Notes: generated from the sequence alone by a model not told the origin. A stretch of 64,000 nt of DNA from Rhabdophis nuchalis (GCA_039707465.1 CM077644.1:184524962-184588961), one strand, 5' to 3'. Counted from the first letter of the stretch, positions 21,242 to 33,290 are shown. A program made the numbers and translations.

Positions 21242-21827
21242 ATTAAAATGTGGCCAAAATCTAAGTAAAAATAAACAACTGTTCATTTGAAATGCTCAGC
21301 AAAGTTGAATTATCTTATTCTTGACGAAAGATTGAGAATTCTGCAGAACATGTTTAAAAATGTTAATATGTCACAACTGAGCATTTTTAAAAAAACAATT
21401 TGCAATATGCTGATATCCAGTAACTGATATCTCAGTTGCCTTTAAAAAAAACAAAAAAAACCTCTCACTATCCTGGCTAAGAAAGAAGGTATTATATTAC
21501 TAAAGACAGGGACTCTGTCTTGGAATTCATTCCTCTTGTGCCAAGTATTCAATTGCTTTAAAATTTTTGGCCTGACCTTTTGGACCTGGAGTATTTTTAT
21601 TGGCCTCCACGTCACAGTGATTTATCTACATAGTTCACAATGCAGACCAAGAAATGAAAGCATAACAACCTTTCCTTCTAAGGTGAATGGGCTCAGCATA
21701 TTTTTGATGTTCTGTCACTTATAAGACTATTCAGGCATTTAAAAGATTAGGCAACTTATCTGTTACACTGGAGGCAAAACAAATCTAATGGACTCAGCCA
21801 ATAGATCTAGTTAAGAATCAACATAGT

Positions 21828-21895
21828 TATATAGAATAGAATTCTTTATTGGCCAAGTGTGATTGGACACAAGGACTTTGTGTATTGCTTTTGTT
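21828..21895 (-). mobile_element. LINE 3' end fragment with AATAG-type tail
   Basis: ATAGAATAGAATTCTTTATTG followed by GGCCAAGTGTGATTGGACACA resembles the 3' terminus of an abundant snake LINE with an AATAG-type tail. Only about 70 bp is recognisable. Family assignment is from memory and tentative. Confidence 0.45.
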
Positions 21896-22524
21896 TTATA
21901 AATTATTTTAATGTGTGTGTGTTGTTGTTGTTGTTGGTACAATTTAAATTAAAAAACATCAAGACAGTTGCCCAAAGAAACAAATGTGATTGTAATTTGT
22001 TACAAAAAGTATAATTGGTGTTTAAAAGGACTAAGTAGTTGCATGATTGATGAAGATCTATAGAGATGGGTTAAAGATCAATGCAGACAATCAATGGAAT
22101 TTTCCAATCCTGTATTGAATTTAAAACACATTGACATTATGGATGGAAGAGGGCATTTGCACTGATTCTGTTTTCATGAATTTGTCTTATTTTTTTGTAA
22201 AAAAAGAATTAAACATTTTCTTCTCCAAGTCTTGGGGAATAGCCACCTGGTTATGAAAGGGATACTGTCTACAAAATGTGACAAAAAACTTTATAAGAGT
22301 GTGTATGGAGATGGACATCTACTGATATGATAAGACGCTCAGCAGACACCTTTGGTCATAAGCTTAAAGAGGACAAAAAAGCACAGTTCATTATAAAGCA
22401 TTGCTTTTAGAAAACAAAAGACGGAATTTATGATCTCCCTAACTCTGTCCAAGAGTTTCTCCCTAAAAGGCAACTAGTTATAGGCTGCAACTAGTTAGGT
22501 TAAGCCTGTTCAAAGACTTAGTAA
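21896..22524. other. Unannotated AT-rich sequence
   Basis: A GTT run at 21921-21938; otherwise nothing recognised. Confidence 0.5.
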
Positions 22525-22720
22525 ATGTCTATGAAGAGTCTCAGTCATCCAGGTCTTGGTTGTTCCCATGAAATGCTTAGAATCTTTAAATCTTCCTTTA
22601 TTTGTCAGACTTGCTAGCCTAGATGAGAAAGGAGGAGGGTTAAGCATTAGGCTAACAACCTGTCCCTGTAAAAATTATAACTGCTACAGAAACAGCAGGA
22701 AGCATCTCAAGAAAATTTAA
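22525..22720 (+). mobile_element. Possible PLE-type repeat fragment
   Basis: GAGTCTCAGTCATCCAGGTC and TTGGTTGTTCCCA match the sequence that follows the hammerhead-like motif in the reversed copy at 33100-33290 (AATCTCAGTGATCAGGGCATG, GGTTCTCCCA). The motif itself is not preserved here. Confidence 0.35.
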
Positions 22721-24600
22721 TCAAGCAGGCAAGAATTCTGTTTTAAGCTGTATGGCTTATATAATAATACCAGAGCACACCAGCAAAAGTATCTAGTGAC
22801 AGAAGTCAAACACTACCTTCTTAACTAAGAACATCACATGAATTTGGACATGAAATATTAGAAAAAGTAATGTATGATCAAATATGTACATTAAATTTGG
22901 TCAAATATCATTTTTATGAAGCCAGAAGAAACTTCTTTGTTATATTTTGTTATAGATTTATGATACAGTTGTGTTAGTATAAGGAAGTCTTTTATATTGG
23001 TTATTTGATATTGTGTTCCATGGATTGTTACATTGTTTTATTAATTTACATTTCATTTTTAAAAATTATTTACCTGTACTAAATAAATTAGTAGGACTTA
23101 TTACTGTTAATAATCAAGAAATCAAGTAATCCACTTCTCTGACATGCTGAGTCACATAACAGTTATCCTGTTTATTTGTGACCTTATGCTTGTGATTTGA
23201 TGGATATTGAATTTGCCTTATGTAGTGATCCTATACTACAGTTTAACCTTTAATAGATTATATCTCAGTTAAATTGAGCAAGACATTGTCTTCTGCGGTC
23301 TGAATTTCTGTTTCAGTTAAAACTAGGACTGTTTTTATATCAACCAGTTTAATGTTTGTGAGTAAGCGGACCTATGTTGGCTGGGCAGGAAAGCAAGAGG
23401 CACCTGTTCTCTATTCACAGCTCTAATTGAAATAGGAAGTGAGAATGATGACGTTTTTGGAGTAGCACCTTACATCTTTCAAATGGGCCATGAACATTTT
23501 AGTGATACCTCATGTTTGACATACAAGGATGAGATAACAATCACTTCCTGGGAAAAATTATGTTTTTGCAGTGGTTACTGTCTTACCAACTACTGAGGAG
23601 AATTCTCCTTTGCCTTGTTTTTGACAATATCAGGATGTTTTGGGAATGAACCTCAATTTATTTATGTTCCTTATATGAAAGAATATCAGGAGATTTATGG
23701 AAAGACAGCCCCCACCTTGAAAGACTGCCTTTTAAAATGAGTCACTTTAAGATTGTGCTCTTGCTAAATTGACATATAGATGGTTGCCATTGAAATATTC
23801 TAGGACATTTTCCTTCACAGATAACTGTTATATCAAGGCTTGTCATTTGTCCCTGAAAAGTCACCCTTTCTGCAAGACTTATATTTGTCTTAGTAATTTT
23901 AAAATAGTACTTACCATTGTTGGACTAAACATTTTGTAGTTAGCTGAAATGGATATGTAGTAAGCTTGTGCTTTATTTTAGTGAAGCACTCTGTATTATG
24001 TAAATGTGATTTCCTTCACTGAGGTGAATGGGTGGCTGATTTTCCTTAACAAAATGGATTGTGTTCTTTCAAAGGCGCATCTAGCAGCATCGTGAAAAGC
24101 CGCCTGCCCATTTGCAGCACATGGTCAACAGCCTTTTTCTTGTGGTTTCATAGACAAGTGGAAAAACTATATGTACATGTATAATGGGCATCAGAAACTT
24201 CTTCCAGTTATTACACTCTCTAGATGAGGCTTCAGATCACATAAACGTTTCTCTTCATTTTAGGAGTGAGATGGGTTTGTTGGTTCTCCATCTGTCATTA
24301 AAGATGATGGGCATTTTATTTTAGTGCTGAAAGAGAAACCGCAGACTGGACTTCATAAGAACAAAGGGGAAAATGTGAACTTAGTTTTTGGAGCCTTTTT
24401 AACCTGGAAAAAGTGAAATTGATCAATGGAATCTTTCATACCGCTGAGATTTTATAAAACAAAATGCAGGGATTATGGATTTTCTGCTACTTATTGAATT
24501 GATGCTATTTTAACTCTGTTGATATAAAGTATTCTTTACACCTGTGCAAATTGGCCTGGATTCATGTCAAACTGCTTGAAACAGATATGATTCAATTTGA
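22721..24600. other. Unannotated AT-rich sequence
   Basis: Nearly 1.9 kb without a gene, palindrome or recognised element. Confidence 0.5.
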
Positions 24601-25394
24601 GTTTGTCATTTAAGACTTGAATGCATCTGACTCAGTTTAAATATCTTCAAATTTTTATTTAATGAAAAAATACATTCACTGATACATAGGGAAGTTTCAA
24701 CATTTTTACAATTGCTCTGTTGTTTTAATGCTTTATTTTATTTTTCAGGACTGATTACCATAAATTCATTAAGAGTTATCAGAGATGGCATTTATCTTAA
24801 CTTTAATCAAATAAACCAACATTATATTCCTTGTTTTGACTTCTAATATTCTTAATCTTTATTCCATTCAAGTAATATCCTAGAACTTGTTTTGTTTTAC
24901 TTTGTACTTTCTCCTGAAATTATTCAGATTTATAAAGCTTCTTTTGTAAATCCAGTATAGAAAAATTAACCAGGTCACTTCCTTGGCGTATTATCTGTAT
25001 TAATTTTTCAAACATTAGCCAGTTTCTTTTTCTTATCTAGTGTAACATCTTTTTCCATGTCCTTCTTGTAGACCATCATTTTTAAATCCAGTTTCAAATA
25101 AGCCCCAAACCTTCAGGTAAAACTTGTTCTTTTTCTATTACATCTTTTAGCACAGACTTTCTATAGAGGCAGACACTATTAAAATTAACTTCAAGGTCAA
25201 TTGTTCAAAAATATCCTTATACATATGCAATGTTAAAATATTTTGTTCCATTCCTTATTTGTGACTTGAGTTTTAATGTTCTTTTCTTTTAGTTTTAGTT
25301 CCCTCTAGTGTCCATTTTAAAAAAAATCTTACCTTATGCTTTTTTTAACCAAATAAAAGTATTTTCTGTCAGGAAAGATTCTTTATTATTAATT
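24601..25394. other. AT-rich sequence, possibly old reversed L1
   Basis: It contains CCCTCTAGTGTCCATTTT (25299-25316), similar to GCCCTCTAGTGTCTGATC at 30604 in another AT-rich tract. The two tracts may be copies of one old element, but I cannot identify it. Confidence 0.25.
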
Positions 25395-25925
25395 ACTAGT
25401 GGTACCCAGCCACATGTTGCTGTGGCCCAGTCTGGTAAAATGGCCAACCAACTGTGTACACACAACTACTGTATAACCTCCAACCTACCTACCTACTGCA
25501 TTTCTTACTCTCTCCCTCTACCTACCTTCCTACCTACCTACTGCATTTCTCCCTCTCATCTTGTTTTGGGTCTTGTAGGCCTGCCTGGCCACATGGGAGT
25601 GTGCCATGTGTGAGGGAACTTTGGAGGCTTATTCGGTTGCTGAGGAAATGACCGTTGGAAATGTGAGGGGTGTGTGCATGATGCATCATAAGAAGCAGCC
25701 AGGTGGGAGGAGCTACAGGGAGGTGATAATCTGAGACGTGAGTACCTTTTACATTTATGCTGCTTGTACATAACACACAAGTGTGCCAGCCACACAAAAT
25801 GTACATATGATTGCATCGGAAGTCCTTGGGAACATTGTGTGAAAATTTGGTGTCGATCAGTTCAGTACTTTCTGAGATTAGTGGCTTTGCACAAATTATT
25901 TTATATTTTTATTTATATAGATTAT
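25395..25925 (+). mobile_element. RTE/Penelope-like repeat, compact copy
   Basis: Starts ACTAGTGGTACCCAGCCACATG followed by TTGCTGTGGCCCAGTCTGG and ends GAGATTAGTGG...TTTTTATTTATATAGAT. The same ends bound 54423-56247. Between them are a short pyrimidine-rich TACC/CTAC tract (25485-25560) and a unique body containing GGTGGGAGGAGCTACAGGGA and GAAGTCCTTGGGAACATTGTG. There is no coding capacity. Ends of this form are seen in RTE- and Penelope-related repeats; I cannot choose between them. Confidence 0.65.
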
Positions 25926-26315
25926 TTAAAACCTTATTTCAGATTTATCTGGATTCTCAATCCATTTGCAACGTTCTAAAATCAACGTGTTAATCACCTT
26001 TTTGCTCTTTATTCCAACTTCAACTACTACTTAAAGCTTCTTTCCCTATGGATAGAAGGAAACTCACCCAGTTCAATTGTCAGTGTCAATCCAAGGGTTC
26101 CTAATAGCCGAAAAGCAACGAACAAGCAATTTTTAAAAGTGATTAGAAAAAGAAGTATGCAAACTTAGTGCCCTTTCAAAAGTGCTGGCCACAGTTTGAA
26201 CAAAATGGCTTTATCTAAGAGCTCTAAACCTACCAGAAACTGCTGTCTTGCAGTCTCCTCATTCAGAACAGTTGTCTGGAGCACTTGTGGGCAAACTCAA
26301 GTTCTCTCCTTGTAA
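25926..26315. other. Unannotated sequence
   Basis: No gene or clear element recognised. Confidence 0.5.
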
Positions 26316-26320
26316 GGGTT

Positions 26321-26773
26321 TGTTCTGTCCCACAGGCTGCATCACACTGCACGCACAGACTTGGCTGCTTGCCACTGCTTACTTACGAGATAAGACTTTG
26401 GCTAAGAGCCCAGAGAAATCCAAACATGACTAGAAGGCTGACATTTTCTGAAAGACTGTAGTTTAATCCATTGCTTCCTGCAAATGTCCCCTCCCAATGT
26501 CTCACCTATAAACTCTCTTGGGAGTGGCCACTCAGCAACCACCTGGTTCTAATCAAGGCCTACAAGCCTGCCTCTGCCTTAACTGCTGCCTCCGTTTCTC
26601 AGCCCTGCATAATCTAGCATCAGGGACAAACTGCCCCTCATCCTCCCCACCGCTCCATGACCCATGCCTCTGAAACTTGCTCAACGTCTTCCTCATCCTC
26701 CAGGGCAGACTCATAGGGCTCTTCGCTAGAAGAGTCCATCAGCAGCTCATCTGGAGCCGGCTGGGCCACAACA
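26321..26773. mobile_element. Solo LTR of an LTR retroelement
   Basis: A 453-bp segment begins TGTTCTGTCC and ends GGCCACAACA, with TGTT...AACA inverted termini. It is flanked by a perfect 5-bp TSD, GGGTT (26316-26320 and 26774-26778). These are the marks of a single LTR left after recombination between the two LTRs of a Gypsy-type or endogenous retroviral element. There is no internal sequence, primer-binding site or gag/pol. CTATAAA near 26506 would fit a plus-strand TATA box, but no clear polyadenylation signal fixes the orientation. A 75-codon acidic minus-strand frame inside it is not considered a gene. Confidence 0.75.
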
Positions 26774-26778
26774 GGGTT

Positions 26779-28270
26779 AGAATTTTTTAGAAGTGGATTT
26801 GCCACTGTCTGCTTCCAAGGACTGAGAAAGAATGACTGGTCCCAGGCAGGACTAGAACTCATTATCTCTCACCAAAATGGTGAGTCCTAGCAACAAAGAC
26901 TTTAGGAAACCAAATATGAACAATGTCTCAATCTTTTGAGACTAAGTTCAAATATACTCAAAAGGAACTATTTAAAATTAAACTTTTATTCTGTTAGTTA
27001 CTTTTCTGGCATTTCTGTTTTGACATCATTCTAAAGAATGGCCCATTGTCTGACATTTGCAGACCTCTGGGTTTTAGAAACTTAAAGATAAGGTGTTAAC
27101 TGCCTATTGCTACATATAATGGACCTATATGAAAGCAATATTTTCTTTTGTATAAAAACAACCAAGTTTTCTCAGAGGAATGTTAACCAAAGAAATACCT
27201 TTCACAGATGGATTGTTAAGGATTACAGGGTAGGTCACAACACAGTTATTATTGTTGAAAAGTTTCAATATAGGCCTACATGTTTATAATATAATGTTTA
27301 AAAGGAGAGCTTATAATGTCAAAAATCTCATTAAGAGAGTTTTTCAAAAGGATATTTTCCCCAAGAGTAAGACATAAATGACAGCAGCAGGAACTAATTT
27401 GTGCATGCTTCAGGAAAGAACAGAACAATTTCAACACAAGTTAATTTGGTAATTATAATTATTTTAGAATGGTTCTTGGCGTTTCAGATACATAACACAT
27501 CTTAGTAAATAGGCACTTAAGTTTGATCATAAATATCATCAAATTACCTGCCATTAAGTTGCACCGTGGGTCAGTTGGATATATTGCTGAATGCACAAAA
27601 TAAACTCTTAGTAAAATATTGGAAGCTATAACAAACCTAATTTAAAATATCACCAGGAAAATAGGGATTGGAATTCATCACCGAAATTGTTTTGACTGAA
27701 AATAAATATGATTTTATTTTGTTAACTATTTAAGAGAACTTAAATTATATTAAAAAATACCTGGCTTATCATTTATTTATTTAATTAATTAATTAATATA
27801 TTGTCCAAAAGTGATTCAGCCAGAATTTTATCCAGGCTAAGGGTAGAAAGTGCTGGTATGGAAAGGCCAGAATATGCCACGATTTGTGGACTTCAACTCC
27901 CACAATTCCTGAACCAGCAACAAGTCATAGTTTCCATCCCTATGCTAAGTAAATGGTAATTTTTATCCTTGAAGTAAAGTGAAAGCTATTAGCAAGGTGA
28001 CATGGAAGTGCCAGCAAAGATTTGCTTCAGTCAGAATTTGAATCAGCAGAAACTTAATCAAGCCCCAAATGAGATATAACTTAAATTTCAACCATTAGAA
28101 GTCAAGTAATAGGCATATATTTTATATATTTTTAATAATTTTTATTGGATGACTTCTAAGCTCCAGTTTCTTATAGATACACCAATTAAGCACCATGTAG
28201 CATTGCAACCTGATTTTAAATTTAAATAATGTAATCATTGCTGGGCCACAATTATTTCCAAAGTGACCAA
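26779..28270. other. Unannotated AT-rich sequence
   Basis: The only recognisable item is an old MITE-like piece at about 27860-27945 (GTGGACTTCAACTCCCACAA), similar to part of the hAT element at 51171-51296. Confidence 0.5.
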
Positions 28271-28290
28271 TATATTTATCAATTGCAAGG

Positions 28291-28434
28291 TATATGTATG
28301 TATGTATATATGCATGTATGTGTGTGTGTGTATGTGTGCATGTATGTGTGTGTATGTATATATGTGTGTGTGTGTGTGTATACAGTGTATGTATGTATGT
28401 ATGTATGTATGTATGTATGTATGTATGTATGTAT
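28291..28434 (+). repeat. TATG/TG compound microsatellite
   Basis: TG-rich and TATG-rich segments, ending in about 12 GTAT units (28387-28433). Frames across it give only Tyr/His or Cys/Val repeats. Confidence 0.93.
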
Positions 28435-29599
28435 GACACTTGAATTGGCCAAATGGGAAAAAGTTGCTTGAGTGGTTGATTGATTGGCTGACTGGCTGAT
28501 TGACTGACAGAGACCAACTGATGCCTTTATAGTCATCCAGAACCAAGATTCTTATACCATTAAAAATACAAAATCATTAATACAGTTAAAACTTTAATGC
28601 AAAAATCCATACAAGTCATAGTGCTACCTATCCACACACACACAATTAGTCAAGCTGAAATATTCATCATACATGGAAAAGTACGGTGAAAACTTTATAA
28701 ATCTTCTAAAATACTGGTTATACAAAGGAAGGGGGTGACGTTTGACTAGAATTTGTTTCGTCCAATTCTAAATTTTGGGGGGATATTTCCTCCACTCAAC
28801 CCCTACCAGACTCCAGGACCTGAAAGAACCTCCAGATTCTTTTTTTATGGGACTGGGGCTTGTTTTTTCTTCATTTTAGATTTTTCAGAAGTTTTTGCTG
28901 GGAAGGAGGAAGAAGGAATTGAATATCTAGTCTCTGAAGCAGAGGAGAGTCGAGGATGAAATATATGATGCAAGAATTGGCTACAGGTTTCATAAGATTC
29001 TAGTTACTAGTAGTTGCAGACTTCCTTTTCCTCAGTGAAGAGAGATGCTTCTTCTCTGAGGCACTATATGACAAAAGAAACAGTGGAAGTTCCCACAGTA
29101 TAATGTACACAGAGCTATTGTATTGGTATAAATGAATGATCTTGAATGACAAGAGGAAGAGCTACAAGGTAGGTAACAATCAGATAAGTGTCAGCTGTGT
29201 CTGAAGAAGGAATAAGGTGTGTGACAAATGTCTCAGAAGGGATTCTCCCTAGTTTTTTAAAGTTAAAACTAAGGGGGGGGGGGATGTACTTTTAGACTTG
29301 CAAGATTCTGTTTTCTTGCAATAATGATAGATGTGGTTTTCCAATAGCTTGTTGTCTGGATTACCTCATAAGGTTGATAGGAATATTGGTTTCAAATGGA
29401 AAGTTTACTTGTTGATTTTTGTACTCCTCTGCTTTTCATCACAGTGCATCTTGCCAGAGAGAATTCCAAAAGCATTTTACAAGGAAAAGAATTGCTTTCA
29501 TTTTAGCAGCTGACACCTTCATCATCTTGAAACTTGATGACTACAATGTTGGGCTACCCTTAAAGGCTACCTAGGAATTGCAATCAACCTACATGAAAA
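28435..29599. other. Unannotated sequence
   Basis: No gene or element recognised; a G-run at 29273-29283. Confidence 0.5.
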
Positions 29600-30830
29600 G
29601 CCTACATGCTTTTCCCCAATAATTTTATTAAAGTTATTATACAAATGAAACTTATGCAAAGCAATGTATTTTTAAAAAATGTATACAAATACATTAAAAA
29701 AAAATAAGTACGTAAACACACACACACATACACACACACACTTAAAAAGAGAGTGAGGGAATAGTGAGAGAAGGAAAAAAGAAAAAAGGAAGAAAAGAAG
29801 AAAGCAAAAACCTCTCCTTCATTTTCTAGCAAGTAAATTCACATTAACAACTTATCATTATCTTTTATATATAAGTAAAATCTTCTCATTCCATATCTCA
29901 TCCCAGTTTCTGTAAACCCATTTCTGAATCCTCATTTCTCCCTATTAAACAGCAAATTCCAATAAGTTATCAGAAATAGCAACATAAATATTGCTATCCT
30001 TTCCTCTTAAATACATTCTTTCATTTCTAACAATCAAAGTTCATCCCCATTTAAAAAAGTTAAACATTATCAGAAATAACCATTATTATCCACTCCTGGT
30101 TAAGAAAAAAAGTTAAACATTCCCCAAAATAACAACCCATTATTTCAACCTTGACCAAATAAACAATTTTGTAGTCTTTCTTGTTTTCTGTAAACAGCTT
30201 TAAAATCCTCAAAAAAACCTCTAATGTCTGTCTTCTTATATTCTCCTCTTCAAGTTTTTTGTTTTCATCTTTATCAAGCCCACTTTGTATTCCCCATGCA
30301 GCAACTCCAGCAAATCCCTCTTGTGAATCCAGTATAAATAAATAATCCAGATCAATCATCTGATTTGTTGTGTTTCTTTTTTCAATTTTAAGTCATCATC
30401 TTTCATTTGTAAGTCCATTATTTTATTTTATATCTTGTAAACTGAAATTTTAATTCTATCTGTTAGTCACTTTTAGTTTTGTTTAATGGGGCTTATTCCT
30501 CTACAATAACACTGACTGATGCCATGAAAGTATAAATATTTGGAGTGGGGGACACCTCCTGTCACTATAAATCAAAACTTCCTTTTTAAACTATCCATCT
30601 GATGCCCTCTAGTGTCTGATCTTCAAAGTCTTGTTATCAGATTCAGGATGTAAACAGAATATTTTCCCATGAGAGAGGATCCTTTCAATCAACATCAAAG
30701 CCTTAAATCAAGTCCATCTGAGCCCTTAATCCATTCAAAACTTTCTCTGTCAAACAATCATCTTTTTTTTTTGGATGATTAGAAAATATACAACTTTAAC
30801 CTTATAATCAAATTGTATAACTCACCCTGC
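29600..30830 (-). mobile_element. Possible L1-like 3' region, reversed
   Basis: On the minus strand this is a long A/T-rich, weakly coding-looking tract ending in AATAAAATTATTGGGG near 29616-29632, like an L1 3' end. A minus frame at 30060-30359 has no diagnostic motif. The assignment rests on composition and the terminal polyadenylation-like signal only. Confidence 0.25.
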
Positions 30831-30852
30831 AGTTGTTATGTGTCTTTTATGA

Positions 30853-31005
30853 GAAGGAGGAGGAGGAGGAGGATAAGAAGGATAAGAAGGAGAAGGAGGA
30901 GGAGAAGGAGAAGGAGAAGGAGAAGAAGAAGAAGAAGAAGAAGAAGAAGAAGAAGAAGAAGAAGAAGAAGAAGAAGAAGAAGAAGAAGAAGAAGAAGAAG
31001 AAGCT
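30853..31005 (+). repeat. GGA/GAA polypurine tract
   Basis: About 150 bp made almost only of A and G, grading from GGA through GGAGAA to a run of roughly 28 GAA units. The strand asymmetry is complete enough to allow triplex (H-DNA) formation in principle. Open frames across it encode only poly-Lys/Arg/Glu. Confidence 0.95.
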
Positions 31006-31245
31006 TATCAGTCAAGGTTCTCAATCAGAAAGAAAGAAAGAAAGAATAACAAAAAGAAAAACTTTATAGAATATATGTAAATATGATTGTTTCTCTTTAC
31101 CATCAAAGAAATTAAAGCACCCTGAAGTGTACCTTCCATGCTGGTAAGTGCACTATTACTGGCTTTCAGTGGGTTTTTGGTTTAACTTGTGAAACCTCTT
31201 TTGGAAAGGTCTTAGCATATATCTAAGAACATCTCTCCTGGTAAC

Positions 31246-31289
31246 CTAGAACATAAGGGCTCTGGTAAGAGAGAACCCTTATGTTCTAG
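31246..31289. repeat. 14-bp-arm inverted repeat
   Basis: CTAGAACATAAGGG (31246-31259) and its exact complement CCCTTATGTTCTAG (31276-31289), with a 16-nt loop. The right arm overlaps the TSD of the MITE that follows. Confidence 0.85.
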
Positions 31290-31291
31290 AG

Positions 31292-31406
31292 CAGGGGTGG
31301 GCAAACTTTGCAACTTTAAGTCTGAAGGACTTCAGCTCCCAGACTTTACATACTTCTGGGAGCTGAAGTCCTTCAGACTTAAAGTTACAAAGTTTGCCCA
31401 CCCCTG
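31292..31406. mobile_element. Palindromic hAT MITE
   Basis: 115-bp inverted repeat with ends CAGGGGTGGGCAAACTTTG / its complement. Perfect TSD TTCTAGAG (31284-31291 and 31407-31414). The inner arm block (TCTGAAGGACTTCAGCTCCC) is shared with 19186-19266, but the terminal 10 bases differ. Confidence 0.92.
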
Positions 31407-31414
31407 TTCTAGAG

Positions 31415-32026
31415 AGATCCAGGACCCAGGACTATTACAAATATATTTCTGCCTTATTCTCTGGAACAAGCTCCATCCCCCAATTTCTGGTTAGCCCTCA
31501 TTTTAGTCACCGTTGGCATTTTTAAAAAATTACATATGATTTTTATCATTTTGATGATTTAATTTGTAAACTGACAAAAGTTGTATAATTGTGGCAAGTA
31601 CATAAATATTGGAAACAACCAGAGAGAAAGTCTAAAGTTGTAACTTGACTTTGGACAGAATTGGTCATATATCATAACCAATACCCTATTACTGGTAAAT
31701 GGAGTTCAATAACATAATAAAGGCCATAGTAATTGAAGTAGCCAATGAACTACAAGTGTCCAAGGAACTAAAACCTACCAGTGAAAACTGATAAAATAAG
31801 GTGATATGACATAAGAAGGAGGAGACTACTTTAAAAGTTCGGCAGGAAAATGCCTCCAGAATTGCATTTACATTGGGTAAATCAGAGTAACTTTCCATTC
31901 TTCTCTATAAAAATGGTTTCTCACCTGTTTTGGTTATAAGGAATCAGGCAATGTCTATATTTTTCAAATTTCAAAAGTACTAGGTTTTTTTTTTAAACTC
32001 TCAGAGAGATCCTGATTTGGTCTATT
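31415..32026. other. Unannotated sequence
   Basis: No gene or clear element recognised. Confidence 0.5.
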
Positions 32027-32164
32027 TATTTATTATTTTATTTTATTTTATTTCGATTTATATAACTACCCTTCTCCATCGAAATGGACCCAGGGTGGTG
32101 CACAGGGAGTTAAAATCAATAAATAACAATAAATACAGAGTAATGTCTAAAATAAATTAAACTA
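32027..32164 (-). mobile_element. L2 LINE, 3' part (outer copy of a nest)
   Basis: Reversed L2 tail with a TTTA/TTTTA repeat (32027-32053) and the L2 3'UTR motif CTACCCTTCTCC...GGACCCAGGGTGGTGCACAGG. Interrupted at about 32165 by another L2; it resumes at about 32613. Confidence 0.7.
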
Positions 32165-32172
32165 AAGACCTA

Positions 32173-32604
32173 TAGATAGATAGATAGATAGATTTTATTT
32201 TTCTATACCGCGTCCTCTCCCCAGGGGGACTCGGAGCGGTGCACAGGGAAAATTAAAACAGCATAAAATATATACATAAATAAATACAATAAAAACAAAT
32301 TAAATCAACTGTCCCTGTACTAAAATCCCCATTTTAAAATTAACATTCCCTAACCCCTGAGGTAGAGACTAACCTAGGCCGGCCAAGCAGAAAAAGTGAG
32401 TTTTTAATTTCTGACGGAAGGAGCGGAGGTCCGTAGTTGTTCTAATGTCGGGGGGAAGGTCGTTCCAGAGGGCTGGGCCCACCACAGAGAAGGCCCTTCC
32501 CCTGGGCGTCGCCCGCTGACAAAGTCTAGTGGACGGCACCCGGAGAAGTCCCTCTCTGTGGGAGCGAATGGGCCGGGAAGATGTATGAGGCAGAATCCGA
32601 TCCC
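32173..32604 (-). mobile_element. L2 LINE inserted in an L2
   Basis: A reversed L2 3' end starts at a GATA repeat (32173-32195) and ACCGCGTCCTCTCCCCAGG. It encodes the C terminus of ORF2 on the minus strand up to about 32600 (RDRILPHTSSRPIRSHREGL, RGRAFSVVGPALWNDLPP). Similar octamers AGACCTAT (32165-32172) and AGACCTGT (32605-32612) look like its TSD. No RT catalytic region remains. Confidence 0.78.
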
Positions 32605-32612
32605 GCAGACCT

Positions 32613-32960
32613 GTGCTAAAACATCCCATTAAAATTCTAAAATACATTTACTCATTAGCTAAAATTGAATTAAATCAGAGCTCTAAGCTCTCAAGCTAGA
32701 CCGGCTTGATGGAAAAGATATGTCTTAAGTGAGCGGCGAAAGAGGGGAAGGTCTGTGATAGTCCAAAGTTCGGGGGGTAGGTCGTTCCAGAGGGATGGCC
32801 CAGCCACTAAGAAGGCCCTTCCCCTAGGCACCGATAGTGGGCATTGACCGGCGGATGGTACCCTGAGGGGGCCCTCCCTATGGGAGTGGATCGGACGGTG
32901 GGAGGTGTGCGGCAGGAGACGGTCCTAAATAGCTAGGCCCCATGCCATTAATTAGTCTAA
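32613..32960 (-). mobile_element. L2 LINE, continuation of outer copy
   Basis: It resumes the L2 broken at 32164. The ORF2 C-terminal region is recognisable on the minus strand, with GGAAGGGCCTTCTTAGTGGC and GAACGACCTACCCCC. It contains frameshifts and is older than the copy inserted in it. Confidence 0.7.
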
Positions 32961-33099
32961 GCTCATTTATATGGAGTTGTCTTTCCTGCTGAAATTACAG
33001 AACTAATCCAGAGCACCCATCAAACAAATCAACCCAGAGTTTTCACTCAAAAGACCAAGATCAAATTAACCTACTTCAGATACATCATACAAACTTCTA

Positions 33100-33290
33100 G
33101 CTTTCTGTCTGTAGTGAATCTCAGTGATCAGGGCATGGTTCTCCCAAAGGTGCTTTTTCTGTAGGTGACTAGACTTTCTTGTTTTTTTTTAGAAGACATT
33201 TTGCTTCTCATTCAAGAAGCTTCTTCAGCTCTGACAGGATAGTGGGGAATGGAACGATTTATATGGAATATAAATGGAGTCAGTATAAAA
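33100..33290 (-). mobile_element. PLE-type repeat fragment with hammerhead-like remnant
   Basis: On the minus strand CTGAAGA is followed by AGCTTCTTGAATGAGAAGC, which folds into a GCTTCT/AGAAGC-type stem II, and then AAAA where the hammerhead core has GAAA. CTGAAGA fits CUGANGA. Sequence downstream (AGAAAAAGCACCTTTGGGAG...ACTGAGATTCACTACAGAC) is a widespread vertebrate repeat I recognise but cannot name with certainty. Confidence 0.45.

Noticed and set aside
26638..26862. 75-codon acidic minus-strand frame
   Set aside because: It straddles the end of the solo LTR and has no known motif. I treat it as chance coding within LTR sequence.
28122..28546. Several overlapping 80-130 codon frames
   Set aside because: Generated by the TATG/TG microsatellite (His-Thr-Tyr-Ile repeats).
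30813..31069. Arg- or Lys-rich open frames
   Set aside because: By-product of the GGA/GAA tract; no non-repeat protein sequence.
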